DNA of 64,000 nucleotides from Phorcus lineatus (lineage: Eukaryota; Mollusca; Gastropoda; Trochida; Trochidae), in contig OV121081.1 in NCBI GenBank assembly GCA_921293015.1, positions 29,825,158-29,889,157 of the forward strand. Direction: 5' to 3'. The notes below the pieces were generated by a model. That model was not told the DNA's origin. It worked only from the letters and a program-made list of their open reading frames with translations, and did not search any database. Below, one piece after another: positions 26,901 to 38,471 of the stretch. Within the stretch, counting starts at the first letter, position 1, and the number at the start of each line of letters is the position of its first letter. The translations under genes and the position numbers were made by a program.

Positions 26901-27527
26901 CATTCACAACTCTTCTAGCTGGCTTTCGGTACAGGGTTGAATGCATTGGACTTACTTGATATTTAGAAGGTTCTATTTGAAATCACATAATCTGCAATGT
27001 AACAAATTCTTGCACTTTCTCCTCTACTCAAGTTCCATTAGTTCACTATCTCAAAGGTATTTGAGGTGAGGTGAGGTGAGTTTTCAAGATTATTTCACTT
27101 ATATCGCGGCTGCTAGTATTATTGCAGCAACAACATTGTGGCTTTGCATTGCGGTGAACCATGGGTGGTACTGCACTGAATTTCAGTGTAGCATTGCACC
27201 CAAACCTGACTGCGTGTAGAACAGTTCTCTACTGCAGACGAAGTTGCCGAGCCCCTGGCGGGATTTAAAGGTATGTACTTCTACTGGTATTTCTTCCATT
27301 TCTGTAGGTATGTGTATATGTGGTACATTCAATAGAGCAATAACAGTATTAGACTATATGACCTTAAATATGGCATGAATTACAATACCTTTGGTTCGGA
27401 ATTTCTTTGTCTTTATGACTGGAAAGTCTGTTGAAGTCTGCTTCAAGTTGAAGGTCACTACGACAAGGGAGGTAATTAGGCCAAGCGACAGGACGATTAG
27501 TGTTGCAGTTCTGTTGGGCAGGAACAT
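20776..27527 (-). CDS. Carbohydrate sulfotransferase, CHST15-like, 8 exons, 451 aa
   Basis: Golgi-type PAPS-dependent sulfotransferase that should transfer sulfate to a glycan. Exons on the minus strand: 27527-27389, 26080-25953, 25671-25467, 24142-24014, 23414-23258, 22078-21925, 21409-21151, 20960-20776. They sum to 1356 nt with consistent phases (1,0,1,1,2,0,1). The exon 7 donor is the least certain, chosen by phase. A type II signal anchor lies at residues 8-26, followed by a Cys-rich stem, the 5'-phosphosulfate loop around 117-127 (GCAKCATTDL), and the 3'-phosphate site RNPTER...SSY around 248-258. The tail reads DKFYAPCNQEL...FLW, as in CHST15/GALNAC4S-6ST relatives. Family assignment is from motif recognition; the exact sugar acceptor is unknown. 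One oddity is ATT where GTT is usual in the PAPS loop. Confidence 0.88.
21151..21409 (-). CDS. Sulfotransferase exon 7
   Basis: Acceptor GTTTTCAG. It encodes YSVFLKEWLNVFPRSNFLYL, a conserved sulfotransferase segment. The donor AGAG|GTTTCT is weak but is the only nearby one giving the phase required by exon 8. Confidence 0.72.
21925..22078 (-). CDS. Sulfotransferase exon 6
   Basis: Acceptor TTTTTTTCAG; donor CTACCG|GTAGG. It begins LFSSYLFH, completing the R...S of the 3'-PSB, and carries the Cys pair typical of the CHST15 group. Confidence 0.83.
23258..23414 (-). CDS. Sulfotransferase exon 5: 3'-phosphate site
   Basis: Acceptor GCTCCAG, donor AACG|GTAGG. It ends in KFILIFRNPTE, the start of the 3'-PSB. 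A TGAC-rich minisatellite lies immediately upstream of its acceptor. Confidence 0.85.
23424..23890. repeat. Minisatellite, unit about 22 bp, next to a splice acceptor
   Basis: About 20 copies of AGTCAAACAACAGTCACACAG-type units sit inside intron 4 of the sulfotransferase, ending only about 10 bases from the acceptor of exon 5. On the transcribed strand the unit is rich in TGAC. Confidence 0.9.
24014..24142 (-). CDS. Sulfotransferase exon 4
   Basis: Acceptor TTTTTCAG; donor ACAA|GTACAA, phase 1. It encodes the YFEPIAK-containing linker between the two PAPS sites. Confidence 0.8.
24532..25405 (-). mobile_element. TTAA-flanked transposon, copy 3, split by a nested insertion
   Basis: Outer ends AAAGAGCCACTCCGTGA and TCACGGAATGGCTCTTT lie within TTAA. 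The orientation is opposite to copies 1, 2 and 4. It lies in intron 3 of the sulfotransferase and has a 391-bp nested element at 24650-25040. A minus-strand open frame at 25157-25354 corresponds to the frame in copy 2. Confidence 0.88.
24650..25040. mobile_element. Nested pogo/Tigger-like MITE, TA target
   Basis: Termini TAGTCAGACCTCGATAATCC and the complement of CAGTCAGACCCCGATAATCC face each other, flanked by TA. CTCGATAATCCGAAC-type termini are known from pogo/Tigger relatives. Removing it rejoins the host element at ACATA|TATGG. Confidence 0.8.
25467..25671 (-). CDS. Sulfotransferase exon 3: PAPS 5'-phosphosulfate loop
   Basis: Acceptor CTCAACAG, donor TATG|GTGAGT. It contains NPCW, then LPYFHILGCAKCATTDL, the 5'-PSB signature in which Lys contacts PAPS. 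The usual GTT is ATT here. Confidence 0.88.
25953..26080 (-). CDS. Sulfotransferase exon 2: stem region
   Basis: Acceptor ATTTCAG and donor ATG|GTGAGT are both strong. It encodes a luminal stem with a CTQC motif and FCM at its end, before the catalytic domain. Confidence 0.82.
27056..27270 (-). mobile_element. SINE fragment lacking the tRNA head
   Basis: Homologous to the body of the SINE at 7692-7960 (shared AGAACAGTTCTCTAC and GAGCCCCTG-CGGGATT). It stops within the B-box region. A GGTGA run marks its tail. Confidence 0.75.
27389..27527 (-). CDS. Sulfotransferase exon 1: start and membrane anchor
   Basis: I chose the ATG at 27527 (MFLPNRTATLIVL). Earlier in-frame codons reach back to a TTG but offer no ATG. 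The hydrophobic stretch directly after it is the expected signal anchor. The donor is CCAAAG|GTATTG, phase 1. Confidence 0.8.
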
Positions 27528-28328
27528 CCTTTCATCCTCCGAAAAAATCCTTGACAAGGAGTTTCTATCAGCTTAGCCTGAAATGAAGTAAAATCAGATT
27601 ATTGAGAAAAAAGGTTTTTGACACCTTACACTCTGCATCAAGTTTCCTACGCCCAAATATGAACTAATTACAATCTTGATAAGTTTTAGAAAAAATTACA
27701 GAAAAATATCAAATTCATTATGGCAATTCTGAATCAACTTAGTATTCCTGATAATGGGACCAAACAAGGACGCATTCCGTTCCTGTTTATTTTTACAGTA
27801 ACAAGATGCTTTTGTCAAACTTTATGCAACTCATATGTGTCAAAATTTAAATAATGATGTTTGGATTGAGAATAACAAACATTTTGTTTGATAACAGTGA
27901 AGTTTGAGGAGTGCTTTTAACACTTGCTTCATACAATGCATACATACTTTAGTGTAAGTCACAAGCATAAGATTTTATATGTATGGTTGAAAATGCTAAC
28001 CACATCTATGTCTATTAATTAAGTAATTTTTGGTAGCTAAATCTAACTAGGGGGTCATTCATCTTAGGGCTTCTTAAGCTGTTATTTGCTATCCGATCAA
28101 GTTTTACACTTATGTCATCTTATACTCTAATGTAGTCCATATGTTATGAGGTGTCATTTGTTGGTGACTTTAATTTTCAACAAACAACAATAAAATTTAA
28201 TCAATCTCTCTTATTAGTCATTAAGTTAGCTGATGAACGTTTACCTAGTATTGTTAACTTGTTGGACTACAACAAAATTAACGATTGAAAGGTAAACCAT
28301 TTGGCTATTGTATCCAACCAGTGTTTTA

Positions 28329-28440
28329 TCTTCTTTTTATTCTGTGGCATTGAATTCATTGCTGTCCCCTATCCTGTCTGTCAATGTTGTAAAACAAGAG
28401 GAGGATAGCAATGAATTCAATGTCGCTGTATAAAAGAAGA
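28329..28440. repeat. Imperfect foldback upstream of the sulfotransferase
   Basis: Arms of about 45 bases share CATTGAATTCATTGCT and its complement, with CTTCTTTT at the outer ends. It is probably a small MITE. Confidence 0.6.
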
Positions 28441-28603
28441 AAATTTTTTAAGATATGTGACAGCAGTTGAATAAAATAGCCGAAGGGTTTATCTTTCCAT
28501 CCATGCGTTATTTGAAGTTAGATGTTTTGTTTTATTGACTTAGACAGGAAAAATCCTTCCTGATTAAATTCGTCGGGAAGCCGCTAAAGATGAAATAGGC
28601 TTC

Positions 28604-28613
28604 GGATGACGTC
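28604..28613. promoter_or_regulatory. CRE-like octamer
   Basis: A TGACGTCA palindrome lies about 1.1 kb upstream of the sulfotransferase start codon in its probable 5' region. No promoter was demonstrated. Confidence 0.25.
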
Positions 28614-28949
28614 AAGGATGCTGGACTACTTTACACACTGTTACTGTGACCATTGCAATTCTTCCTCTTTTTTAATCTGCATGACTGATATTCTGGGGTT
28701 TTTTTAAACAAAATTTCTCTTAAAACAGAAACTTGTGTCAAATAATCAAATCTTTGCCCAAAACATAGTAAATCCACACAGCAAATAACGTCTGCAGTCG
28801 ACAAAATAATAAAAGTTCATGTCTTTGGTATTTATTTTTTCGATGAGGCGAATGGGTGACCAGGGTGTGTCATTGATTTTGCGTAGAAAGAACAATAAAC
28901 AAGAAACAAATGAGAATTCAACTCCCGTTTTTTTACTTATTTCAAGCAA

Positions 28950-31060
28950 AAAAATATATGTTTAATGTTCTACAGTTACCCACAACATCGTGTATGCACT
29001 TTTTTCCAGTTTTCTCCAAGAAGGCAAAGACAATAGTTTACTTTTTCAAAGGGAGACAATTCACGCACCTTCACATACCGCTAAAAAAAGGTAAAAGCGC
29101 TTGCCGCTAAATACTTTCCTCTCCACTCACGTAATAATTTCCTTTATATTTTCAGATTTCAATACTGTACAATATGTAACCATCCGTTAAACAAAATCTA
29201 GATTTATTGTGTAAAGTGTTTGTAATAGGTTCCATGGCTGGAACACGTATTTCGGACTAATCTTCCGAACATATTGCAGATATACTTTTTATATGCAAAA
29301 TAGAATATGTTCATACCTACTTGATTTATTAAATAATTTGAAAAACAACAAATGCAAATGTGGTATAATCATTTAATGAAGATTCATATCAAATGATAAC
29401 TACACAAGCCCACTGAAAAGCAGTTTTATGTTATATTTTGTTTGAATTAGCATTAATATGTAACTTCAATGAGTTATAGTTAAATAAATATTGTATATTT
29501 TGATTTAATTATCATGTCTACAACGTCTACGAATCTACCATTTAATTCGTCCACAAATCAACCAGAATGTACGTCTCGTCTACGTGTTCAGCTGGATCCC
29601 TTTATTATCAGTAATCATCGGCACAGAACATATACATATGGAGCGAACTTGGTTACCTACGATAGATACATGTACAAGGAATTCAAATTGTTTCTTATGA
29701 ATAAAATCAAACATGTAATATTAGATTATAACCCAAAAATACACCTTTGAATTAACAGTAGTATTGAATAATTCTTTTACATTTTCTTTTACAATATTTG
29801 ATTTTATAAAGTAACGAAAATCCTGGTTCCGCCCCTGCATATGATGTGATAGCCCCGTTTAAGTCACAGAGCCCGGTAACAAATAGTTATACACTGACCG
29901 TCTCTGCTTTAATCGGGGCTGCAACTGGAAACAGGTTTTCTAATGTTGCAAATATGTGCATTACATTACAAAAACATCGGACTTTTGATTTCCATGTAGT
30001 AGGGGCCTACCCTTGAACGAGTTGACCCGAATACAGAAACCTAATTATATATAGGAAACAGTTTTATTTTCTATCTTATACACATTTCCTCAGAAAAAAC
30101 ACTAGTCATTCTTCTGTTTGCCGGTTTCACATTTGATGTTTGGTAAGAACAAAAACAGTTTAACAATGCAATAGTCATAAGTTACGGATATATTCCTTCT
30201 GGAAGACGCCTATGCAAAATTTAAAGATAGTATTAGGCGCTGGAGGGCGGTTATTATATAAAAACACATGTATGCATTTACAAATCAAAAAAAGCGGAAT
30301 GTGAAAAAAACCCATTTAATCAAACAAGGTTGAAGGAAGATCTTGTTTTCATTCTCCCCAAAAATGGAACTGGTCAGCCTTAGATAATCATAAGCTTTGA
30401 GGATTAATATTACTAAATCGAAAAAAGATTATAACATGAATTCAAAACATAATATCAAAATAATTATCAATAAGTGAACATGCCTGCTGGTAATAAGCAT
30501 AAATCTACACGGACATCCATTAACTTAGGATGGTTGTGTTAGTGAAGTATCTTATTAAGGAGGTTTTTTGGAACGCGAGGCTTTTTTACAGCAATTAATA
30601 TTTAAAATGTTATAAAAAGTTTTTTTCAAATATCAGAAAATGTTTTAATTGTAAGCAGTCTTAATAAATCTGTTGGTTGGTAAGTGTCTGGGAAATAAAA
30701 TTAGCAATGATTTTTTACATTATCATATAAATATCATATCTTTAGAAAACGAACCATCCTTTTGATGTTATTATTTTTATTATTTTCCATATTTTAACTT
30801 TACAGGCATACATATTTATACAATAGTTCAGCACACATTTAAATATGTAATGTTTTATTAGAGGGATGATTACGTTTATAGGAATGATAAACCCTTTGAA
30901 ATCCAAACAACACGTTGTCTCAAGAAAAATAGATCATTACTTTAATTTGAGCTATTTTCCTATCAGACCCCTTTTTCGTATTCGTATTCCCAGAAGAGAT
31001 GTTCTACAATTTCTAGTTCTTTATTATAAAATGAGTTGTCACTTTTTTGGTGTGTCTGAA
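28950..31060. other. No supported gene
   Basis: An open frame of 78 codons at 29514-29750 (plus) has no recognisable motif. The rest is AT-rich with no structure I can identify. Confidence 0.4.
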
Positions 31061-31062
31061 TT

Positions 31063-31128
31063 CGAACCCGGGCCGTTGGCTTGACGGGCCAGCGCGCTGA
31101 CAACTGCACCACTGTGTTCCACTAAATG
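31063..31128 (-). repeat. tRNA-like SINE head
   Basis: The minus strand has GTGGTGCAGTTGTCAGCGC (A box) and GGGTTCGAATTC (B box) in a GC-rich block within AT-rich DNA. I see no functional cloverleaf. Confidence 0.6.
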
Positions 31129-31689
31129 TTGTGGATGATCGTGCATTGTAACCACATCAGTACTTTTTGTACAGTTGCTTGGAATAATATTAAAAACCAT
31201 CAATTCATTTTCAGTAAACCATTTGTCCCATTCATCACTTTCCCATTTGGAATAGCATGGTAGCTTAAAAATGATCAGTTCAAGAGATATTCATATAAAT
31301 CAATATAACACCCAAAACTGTGTTCCACAGGAAATATCGCCTGTGTGAAATGTAGAGATAACTATCCGAGAAAAAAAGGTCGTATACTTTTTTTTATATC
31401 GAGCAAGGTTTTTTGGTATTACCCGCGACAGAGCAAAGGTTGCAACCAATGTGTACTTGCTTCGTAAACGTCAAATTGTATGGTAACTTCTTTGTTGCTA
31501 ATTTTATATAAAGATCATTGAAAGAATCAGTCACGTTATGTAGGATTCACTTATTTGTTTACATATATATTTTCGGTATTCTCTATTCATATACATTCAG
31601 GAGCAAAACAAACGATACCAAGGTAATTAATTAATTAATTAAAAAATATGTAAAATGTTCTCACTCCATAGTGTATGGTCTCACGGGTG

Positions 31690-32005
31690 TCATGACAATA
31701 CAAAGTTGGAGTCGTCATTCTGATCGAAAACCGGACAATGACGAATCCATCAATTAGAGAAGCATACTTTTGGAAGCTAAACTATGTAAGGAGGTAGGAG
31801 TCAAAGTTTGAGTTGGTAGAGTTCGTAAGGTTATATAATTGAATTCATGTTTTCGGCTTGGGTGCACACATAAGACCGATTTTGTTCCACTTTCATTGAA
31901 AATTAATAATTGTCCTGTATTTTGAAACTTTGGACGAATGTGTAATGGATGTGAATGTGAATGACTCAAGGCAAAAAAAATATACAGGTATTATGAACAT
32001 CACGG
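31690..32005 (+). mobile_element. Diverged relative of the TTAA element
   Basis: Shares GATCGAAAACCGGACAATG, GGTTATATAA and an ending near ATGAACATCACGG with the 8.5/11.2/39.7 kb elements, but is highly diverged and has lost clear termini. Confidence 0.5.
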
Positions 32006-33642
32006 AAAATCACTTACTTACCTACTATGGCTTACTTATTGTATTGTTAATTATTTATTATAAAACGTATGAACAGAAAAGAGGAGAAGACAGGGTCGCA
32101 GTCTTCGTCCGCGAGTATCACGGTACCTGCTGTAGGCTAAATGACGATGATTCTCATAAAGAAGTTGTACTCCTGGAAGTATGTCATTTCTCTGAAGCAA
32201 ACATCGATGATCATGATATATTCAAAATGAGTTTTTTCAAGTTTTAACCAAGTAACGAAAATAATTCTTTTCTTATTTGATAAAAATCTGAAAATGCAAG
32301 AATATTGAAAAACAACCACATAAACAGCCTTCAATCGGTCAAATAACATAAATTTAAAAGAAAATATATGACCGATTCCAATTCGCACATGATATAGCTT
32401 CTGTTGTCCTTCACTTTTTCTTTAAACCCTTTTTCTCTTTTCTGCCATATTGCAATTAAGATGTATGTCTAAAAACTGAAAATGTCGTGATGATAAAGCG
32501 CAACATTTCATTAATAATTTGACTTTACTAAGTATATATGGTAAAATTTATTGTACGTCCATGTTGACTACTAAAAAAATCAAGTGAATATACGTAAGCT
32601 TGAGAAAATAGGTTTGAGAGATAATAAGAAGTCAGTGCATTCAAGTACAGGGCGCATATTACGGATAGCATACTCTTTTCTGTGGGTAAACAAAGAGGTT
32701 GTTATCCATAAGACTCTACATATACTTACCAAAACATGATACATAGTATGTGCTTCATAACGATCGATTTCCTGATCATTTTCTATCTTTGAAACACTTA
32801 CATTGTATCCCATTTTTTTCATAAGACACGCATAAGTAAATCGAAACCGACCCAACATCTAATCGGGGCCTCATTCATAAGAGGTCTAGCCCGGAATATG
32901 TATGTATATGCCTGGGGACAAGTTAACCTATCAATTTCGTTCATCGCCAAGACCCGTATATATAACTTCCTGGTAGAACTTGCCGGGTCAATGGTTAAAG
33001 TGGCGTAACGTCGTATATACACAATAGATATACGCTCACTTAGAATGATTTACTAATTTGTGGCATATCCTTCAGCTGAATTACATTTGTGTCACGGATA
33101 TACAACCTATCTGGTCGAGCGGACTTCATATACTTGGTAAGTAACTGATATTGTTGATCCTACACATCTTGTTGACTTGAACGTACCTCACCGCCAAATG
33201 TCAACCTGTATATTATTGGTAATCAAATACATTGCTTATCGATTGGTTGGTTTCTCATGATTGATCTTATCAGATACATACGATTAAAGAAATATGTGGT
33301 GTTTTCGCGTGTGTCAGCACTTTACCGCTTGGATGGGCACACAGCACAAGTTTTCTCGAACACTGTCTCATGCTAGACATTCACATTTTTCTCATTTGGG
33401 TTATCGTTTTACAACGTGATCGGGATATTCTCTTCATATAGGTCGTGTTGAAAAATGTTAAATAATTACCGCGACATACAGATGAATTGTTATCTATTGG
33501 ATATCAATAAGTTTCTAGTATTAAACTATGTTTGGATTGACTTTTAACTGCAGAGTTTTTAAAATCAAATGATATGAAATCAACATCAATAATTTTTCTA
33601 TGCATCAAACTTAACAGGAGATTATCGCAATTGTATTCTACA

Positions 33643-33930
33643 TACACTGCAAAAATGGTGTTTTGAATTTAAACATGTTGCGTACGTGTTTTAAAACATG
33701 TTGCGAAATGTGTTTAAATGATAAACACATAAATTATTATGTGTTGTAATTCAAAACATGTTTCAAATATAAACACATTGCACTATACTTCAAAAATGGC
33801 GTTGTGATTTTAAACATGTTGCGTACATGTTTCACTCATAACATGTTGCGAAATGTGTTTAAATGCTAAACACATCATTAATTAATTGTTGTAAATCAAA
33901 ACATGTTTCAAATATAAACACATTGTACTA
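33643..33930. mobile_element. CACTGCAAAAATGG-ended repeat
   Basis: Starts TACACTGCAAAAATGGTGTT and contains two related units of about 140 bp, each with AAACATGTTGCG and AAACACAT blocks. The inverted form of the same terminus closes the repeat at 40245-40551. Confidence 0.65.
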
Positions 33931-34119
33931 CGCACAGATTATTCTCATATTAGCTAAGTATACGAAAGCATGTAGTCATGATAACATCTTGAATGTGTAC
34001 ATGTTTCTATAATGCATGCTTTGATTTATCGTATATCCATTTTCTGAATGTCACAAAAACACAATGTGAAAATATCAGTCGGAGTAACATTTATATTAAA
34101 GTTGACGACTACGATGATG

Positions 34120-34180
34120 ATTATATTATTATCATAATCATTATTATTATTATTACTTCTATCATTATTATCATCCGAAG
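34120..34180. repeat. ATT/ATC microsatellite
   Basis: Simple repeat of ATT interrupted by ATC. Confidence 0.8.
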
Positions 34181-34354
34181 AATCAACAGAATAAATAACC
34201 CTCGCGTTGCCTGTTATGGGTATAAAGAACTATACACTTATTTTAGTGTTATTACCGATTTTAACATACATCCTGAACAGTATAAAGTGATAAAGTACAT
34301 ATCATATCACTATATATATTTCATGAAGCCGCGATATAATTGAAATAATCTTGA

Positions 34355-34385
34355 AAGGGGCGTTAAACACCAACTCACCTCACTG
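34355..34385 (+). mobile_element. SINE tail remnant
   Basis: GGGGCGTTAAACACCAACTC followed by ACCTCAC matches the 3' tail of the local SINE family only. Confidence 0.5.
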
Positions 34386-34578
34386 TTTCATGATAAATAA
34401 ACAGTTGTTTTATTCTTTTGTTAAATCATGTTCACATTTTAAAAACAGATGGCAATTTTCAATATTATATTTGGTGTCAAACGTTTTCATTGTATTTCTA
34501 TAAAGTAAATCTATGACAATACAACACATGCCACAACTTCAATTTGTTTATGTTTTTTTAAAAACACAGGTCGATAGT

Positions 34579-34750
34579 CAGTCTGATTAAAATCGACCGT
34601 GTTCCGAGGAATAAAATTTTCAAAATATTGAGTCTATCGAGATTCGAACTCTAGCTGTCTAGGCTATCCTCTCCACTTCGAATCTCGATAGAGTCAATAT
34701 TTTGAAACTTTTATTCCTCGCCGGGAACACGGTCGATTTTAATCAGACTG
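34579..34750. mobile_element. Foldback MITE with 10-bp target duplication, copy 2
   Basis: Ends CAGTCTGATTAAAATCGACC and complement, with long, nearly perfect arms. It is flanked by a 10-bp direct repeat GGTCGATAGT (34569-34578, 34751-34760). It shares the CTGATTAAAATC terminus and the target-site length with the 10.8 kb element. Confidence 0.85.
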
Positions 34751-35059
34751 GGTCGATAGTGTACGTTAATTAGCATATAAATTGATGTTGATATATGTGT
34801 TTAAAATATTTCCATGGTCATTGAATTATTTCATTTTCACAAATAATCTGTATTTGTAAGTATGTCTTTAATTATTTCTGGTACAGTAAAGAATTCATTA
34901 GCCTGCTTAGAGTTTATTTTCAGTATCAGAAGAGTTTTTTTGTCACCAAACACCTTGAATTTCATGTACTGAAAGATTTAACATGAGCACGCAAAGCAAA
35001 CTGTACAAATAACTTATTTTCCTTGCACGGAAAGTCATACAAAATAGCAAAAAATAGAG

Positions 35060-36270
35060 CCATGGGCTCTGTAGCTCATCAGACTTTTGATAGAAATAGG
35101 TGTTTGGGTTTAGACCATGGGGTCATGGGCAGTGTAGGAAAGATAGCCTGTCCCAACGTCCGAGTTATTCACAATCAAATAAAAAAGGCCCATTGCCCAT
35201 TTGGGGTCAAGGGGTCACCGAACCTACAATTCAGAATCCCCATTGTCCAACAACTATTAAGCTATCAAGACCTTTTGGAACTGGAGAAGAAGATGAAAGT
35301 AGGATTTTAAGGTTTTGACCCCTGTGACCCCATTTGGGGGTCATGGGGTCACCAAACCTACAATTTAGAATCTCCGTTGGCCAAGGAGTCTACACACACC
35401 TTTTCAGCTCTTTAGACCTTTTGGAACTAGGGAAAAAGATGAAAGTAGGTTTTTTAGGTTTTGACCCCTGTGACCCCATTTGGGGTCATGGGGTCACCAA
35501 ACCTACAATTTAGAATCCCCGTTGGCCAAGGAGTCTACACACACCTTTTCAGCTCTTTAGACCTTTTGGAACTGGAGAAGAAGATGAAAATAGGTTTTTC
35601 AGGTTTTGACCCCTGTGACCCCATTTGGGGTCATGGGGTCACCAAACCTACAATTTAGAATCCCCGTTGGCCAAGGAGTCTACACACACCTTTTCAGCTC
35701 TTTAGACCTTTTGGAACTGGAGCAGAAGATGAAAATAGGTTTTTCAGGTTTTGACCCCTGTGACCCCATTTGGGGTCATGGGGTCACCAAACCTACAATT
35801 TAGAATCTCCAGTGCCCGAGGAGTCTACACACAACTATTCATCTCTCTGGACCTTTTGGAACTGGAGAAGAAGATGAAAATAGGTTTTTCATGTTTTGAC
35901 CCCTCTGACCTCATTTGGGGTCATGGGGTCACAAAATCTACAATTTAGAATCCCCATTGGCCAAGAAGTCTACACACAACTTTTCAGCTCTGTGGACCTT
36001 TTGGAACTGGAGAAGACGATTAAAATAGATTTTTAAGGTTTTGACCCTTGTGACCCCACTTGGGGTCATGGGGTCACGAAATCTACAATTTAGAATCCCC
36101 ATTTGCCAAGGAGTATGCACATAAAATTTCAGCTCTCTAGAGTCATTGGTTCTGGAGAAGAAGTCGAAAAAGTGAAAAGTTTACGGATGGACGGATGGAC
36201 GGACGGATGGACGGACGCCGGACGCCATGCCATGCCATAAGCCCATCGGGTCTTTCAGACCTGATGAGCT
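35060..36270 (+). mobile_element. Repeat element built on a 145-bp tandem array
   Basis: Six to seven copies of a unit starting near GACCCCTGTGACCCCATTTGG repeat at a 145-bp spacing (35315, 35460, 35605, 35750, 35896, 36041). The array runs into a GGACGGATGGAC-type run and is bounded by TAGCTCATCAG (35072) and CTGATGAGCTA (36262), an 11-base inverted terminus. Open frames inside shift phase every unit, so I do not regard them as coding. Confidence 0.85.
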
Positions 36271-36849
36271 AAAAATGAATAAGATTTAACCATTCTATAC
36301 TTTTATATATTTATCAATTGAGCAGGTATTATACTCAATAGTCAGGTGATTCGAACAGGATTAGAATAACAGTAGTTCACTGGAAAACATTTTTGTAAAA
36401 AAGTATAAATGTTTTAGATTAAGAATAAATGTTACACAAACAAGCACGAAATCTCAATGATTTTCAGAACAACTTGTCAATAAAACACGCGTTAACTGGC
36501 GTGGAGCGGTAAAGGGTTTGAGAGAACAGACAGCATTGTAAATACCACGAAAACAGGTTACACCAGTGTACTTTTAAAAAATAAAAGTTTACTACTACTA
36601 GTTGAAATTTTACCAAAATTGTTTTCAAATTCTCCCCATAAATCGATTTTGAATAAATATATAAAAAAAATAAAAAGCTTGTGTGTATGATAGGAAACAA
36701 AAGTAAAGTGTAATTTCTCTTTGTTTTCAAACACGTGGTTCAGAACAAAGGAATTCAGCGTTCAAATAGAGTTACTTGCCCCTTGATCATAATTATTGCG
36801 CGAAGTTGTTCCTTTGTTCGATACGTTTTTGTTATATACACTGAAAACG

Positions 36850-36969
36850 GACAATACCACCAAACACGAGTGTTCAAAGTTTGAATGAAGATGCAACGGT
36901 ACAAGGTGTGCTTGAATTCCTTCGACAAAGGAACTATATATTCAGACCAAGGAATCAACATTTTGCAAG
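36850..36969 (+). CDS. Possible exon of an unrecognised gene
   Basis: An open stretch with protein-like composition (NEDATVQGVLEFLRQRNYIF) ends at a good donor, GCAAG|GTAAG. No acceptor or start is convincing. Its phase 2 end fits the acceptor at 37282. I do not recognise the product. Confidence 0.3.
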
Positions 36970-37281
36970 GTAAGATCAAGGACTTTTATTATAGACAGGT
37001 CCTTCGTAAGATTTGGTTCAATACACGAGACGTCACAAAATTATGATGCTATTACGAACTCAGATAATAATGAAAATAAAGGTTAAATAATAGAGTGTTT
37101 TGTCGACCTGACATACCATGAAGCAAATAACAATACCTGTTCAAAACTGCCGTTCGAATATTACAAGCTTCTCTTACAAAAATATTCATATTGATAATTG
37201 TTGTATGGATTAGATAAATCTTGTAAACATTGTTATTTGGTCACTTAATCAAATAATTAATTATAAGTTGTGTACTTTCAG

Positions 37282-37375
37282 CTATGAGGATTTTATTAAA
37301 TTTAAAAAAATGTTTTATGCTGATCAATCAATAACTTATTTCATGAAAATTATGTATGCTACGCAGACTGGGACA
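37282..37375 (+). CDS. Possible second exon of the same gene
   Basis: Acceptor TACTTTCAG, frame YEDFIKFKKMFYADQ..., and a weaker donor ACA|GTAGCA. Phases match the exons on both sides, which is the main support. Confidence 0.3.
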
Positions 37376-37787
37376 GTAGCACGTTTTTTGAAAGAACTTT
37401 TCCTTCAATATTTCCAAAGAAACATAAGTCTATGCCGAATGTCAAAACTTCTCGTTACACAACCAGAACATATGTAGTCCTAGAAAAATATTCAAGTATC
37501 ATGAAATTATCAGTTGCGGCCATTTTTGTGAAATGAATGCTAATGGATTATCATAGCTTAAACAAACATTGTATGTTGATTTAAAAATGTTTCTTGAGAT
37601 TAGAAAAAAATATTGTCTTGCAATTTGAAACATTTGATTTTGTTTTATTGAGATCACATTTTCCATCTTAAACAAAGGTGTACGTACATTCCTTTTACTC
37701 AGTCTTTGGAAATAATGCTGAGTAATTTATGAAGAAAGCACGAAATGATATGAATTCAAGGAATCTTTTGTTAACTTTGTTTTTTAG

Positions 37788-37923
37788 GATGAAGATCTTG
37801 ATGAACCATGCGACACCACCGAGGCTGTTTTAGTAATGACCATGCTGACTGAGGAAAAAATTAGCCATGACAGTCCCAAGAAACAGCAAAAAAGCCTCAC
37901 CGAACATGATCTCAAAAGTTTAT
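37788..37923 (+). CDS. Exon of an unrecognised gene
   Basis: A strong acceptor (TTTGTTTTTTAG) and strong donor (TTAT|GTAAGT) bound 136 nt that are open in the frame DEDLDEPCDTTEAVL..., acidic at first and then Lys/Gln-rich. It splices in frame to 38267. Function is unknown; it resembles no family I know. Confidence 0.6.
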
Positions 37924-38266
37924 GTAAGTTATCGCTTTATATTATACTAAAACTAATTAATTCTTTAAGGTTGCGTTTGCTGATTGTATTTTAATGGGGT
38001 CATAACCAAAGCATTGGCAACAACTTTATATACACTGATTGAATCGTATGCAGCTTTGGAATTATATTTAAACTTCCATTTTTGTGTGGCAAAGTTATTT
38101 CCAAAATAGCTACCAAAAAACCCTCAGATAATTAATATTTTGATCAAGTGCTGCTGTCATAATTATATTTGATAGCAGAAGACACTCGGATGAGATTCCT
38201 TAGTTGAAGTTCTTCACTTAAATTCAGTAGAACAGTTAATGTAGCATTTCTCACTTTTCTTTTTAG

Positions 38267-38277
38267 TTGAAGAATGA
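38267..38277 (+). CDS. Last coding exon (FEE-stop) and 3' UTR
   Basis: Acceptor TTCTTTTTAG. The split codon plus GAA GAA TGA ends the protein. AATAAA at 38466-38471 is a good poly(A) signal 190 nt downstream, supporting a real transcript end. Confidence 0.6.
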
Positions 38278-38465
38278 TGACCTGACCACAAGGAAGCACC
38301 CCGACTACTGATTATCAACAAGTCCCTCACCTATTTTGATCATCATGCAATCATGCACAACTTGAAGAGCCACAATGCCACTAGCTCTAAAGTTTGTTGC
38401 TGTCGCTTCCCATCTGTAATTTGCTTAATTTTGATCAGGTCAAATTTGGCCGTAAAACAAAATTT

Positions 38466-38471
38466 AATAAA
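38466..38471 (+). terminator. Poly(A) signal AATAAA
   Basis: Hexamer downstream of the TGA at 38275-38277. Confidence 0.5.

Noticed and set aside
31930-32388. Opposing open frames of 105 and 83 codons
   Set aside because: They start in a decayed TTAA-type element and have no domain or splice context.
33993-34343. 116-codon plus-strand open frame
   Set aside because: Half of it is an ATT microsatellite and the rest shows no protein character.
35461-35948. Three nearly identical 65-codon open frames
   Set aside because: They are the same 145-bp repeat read in successive frames; the unit is not a multiple of three and no single long frame results.
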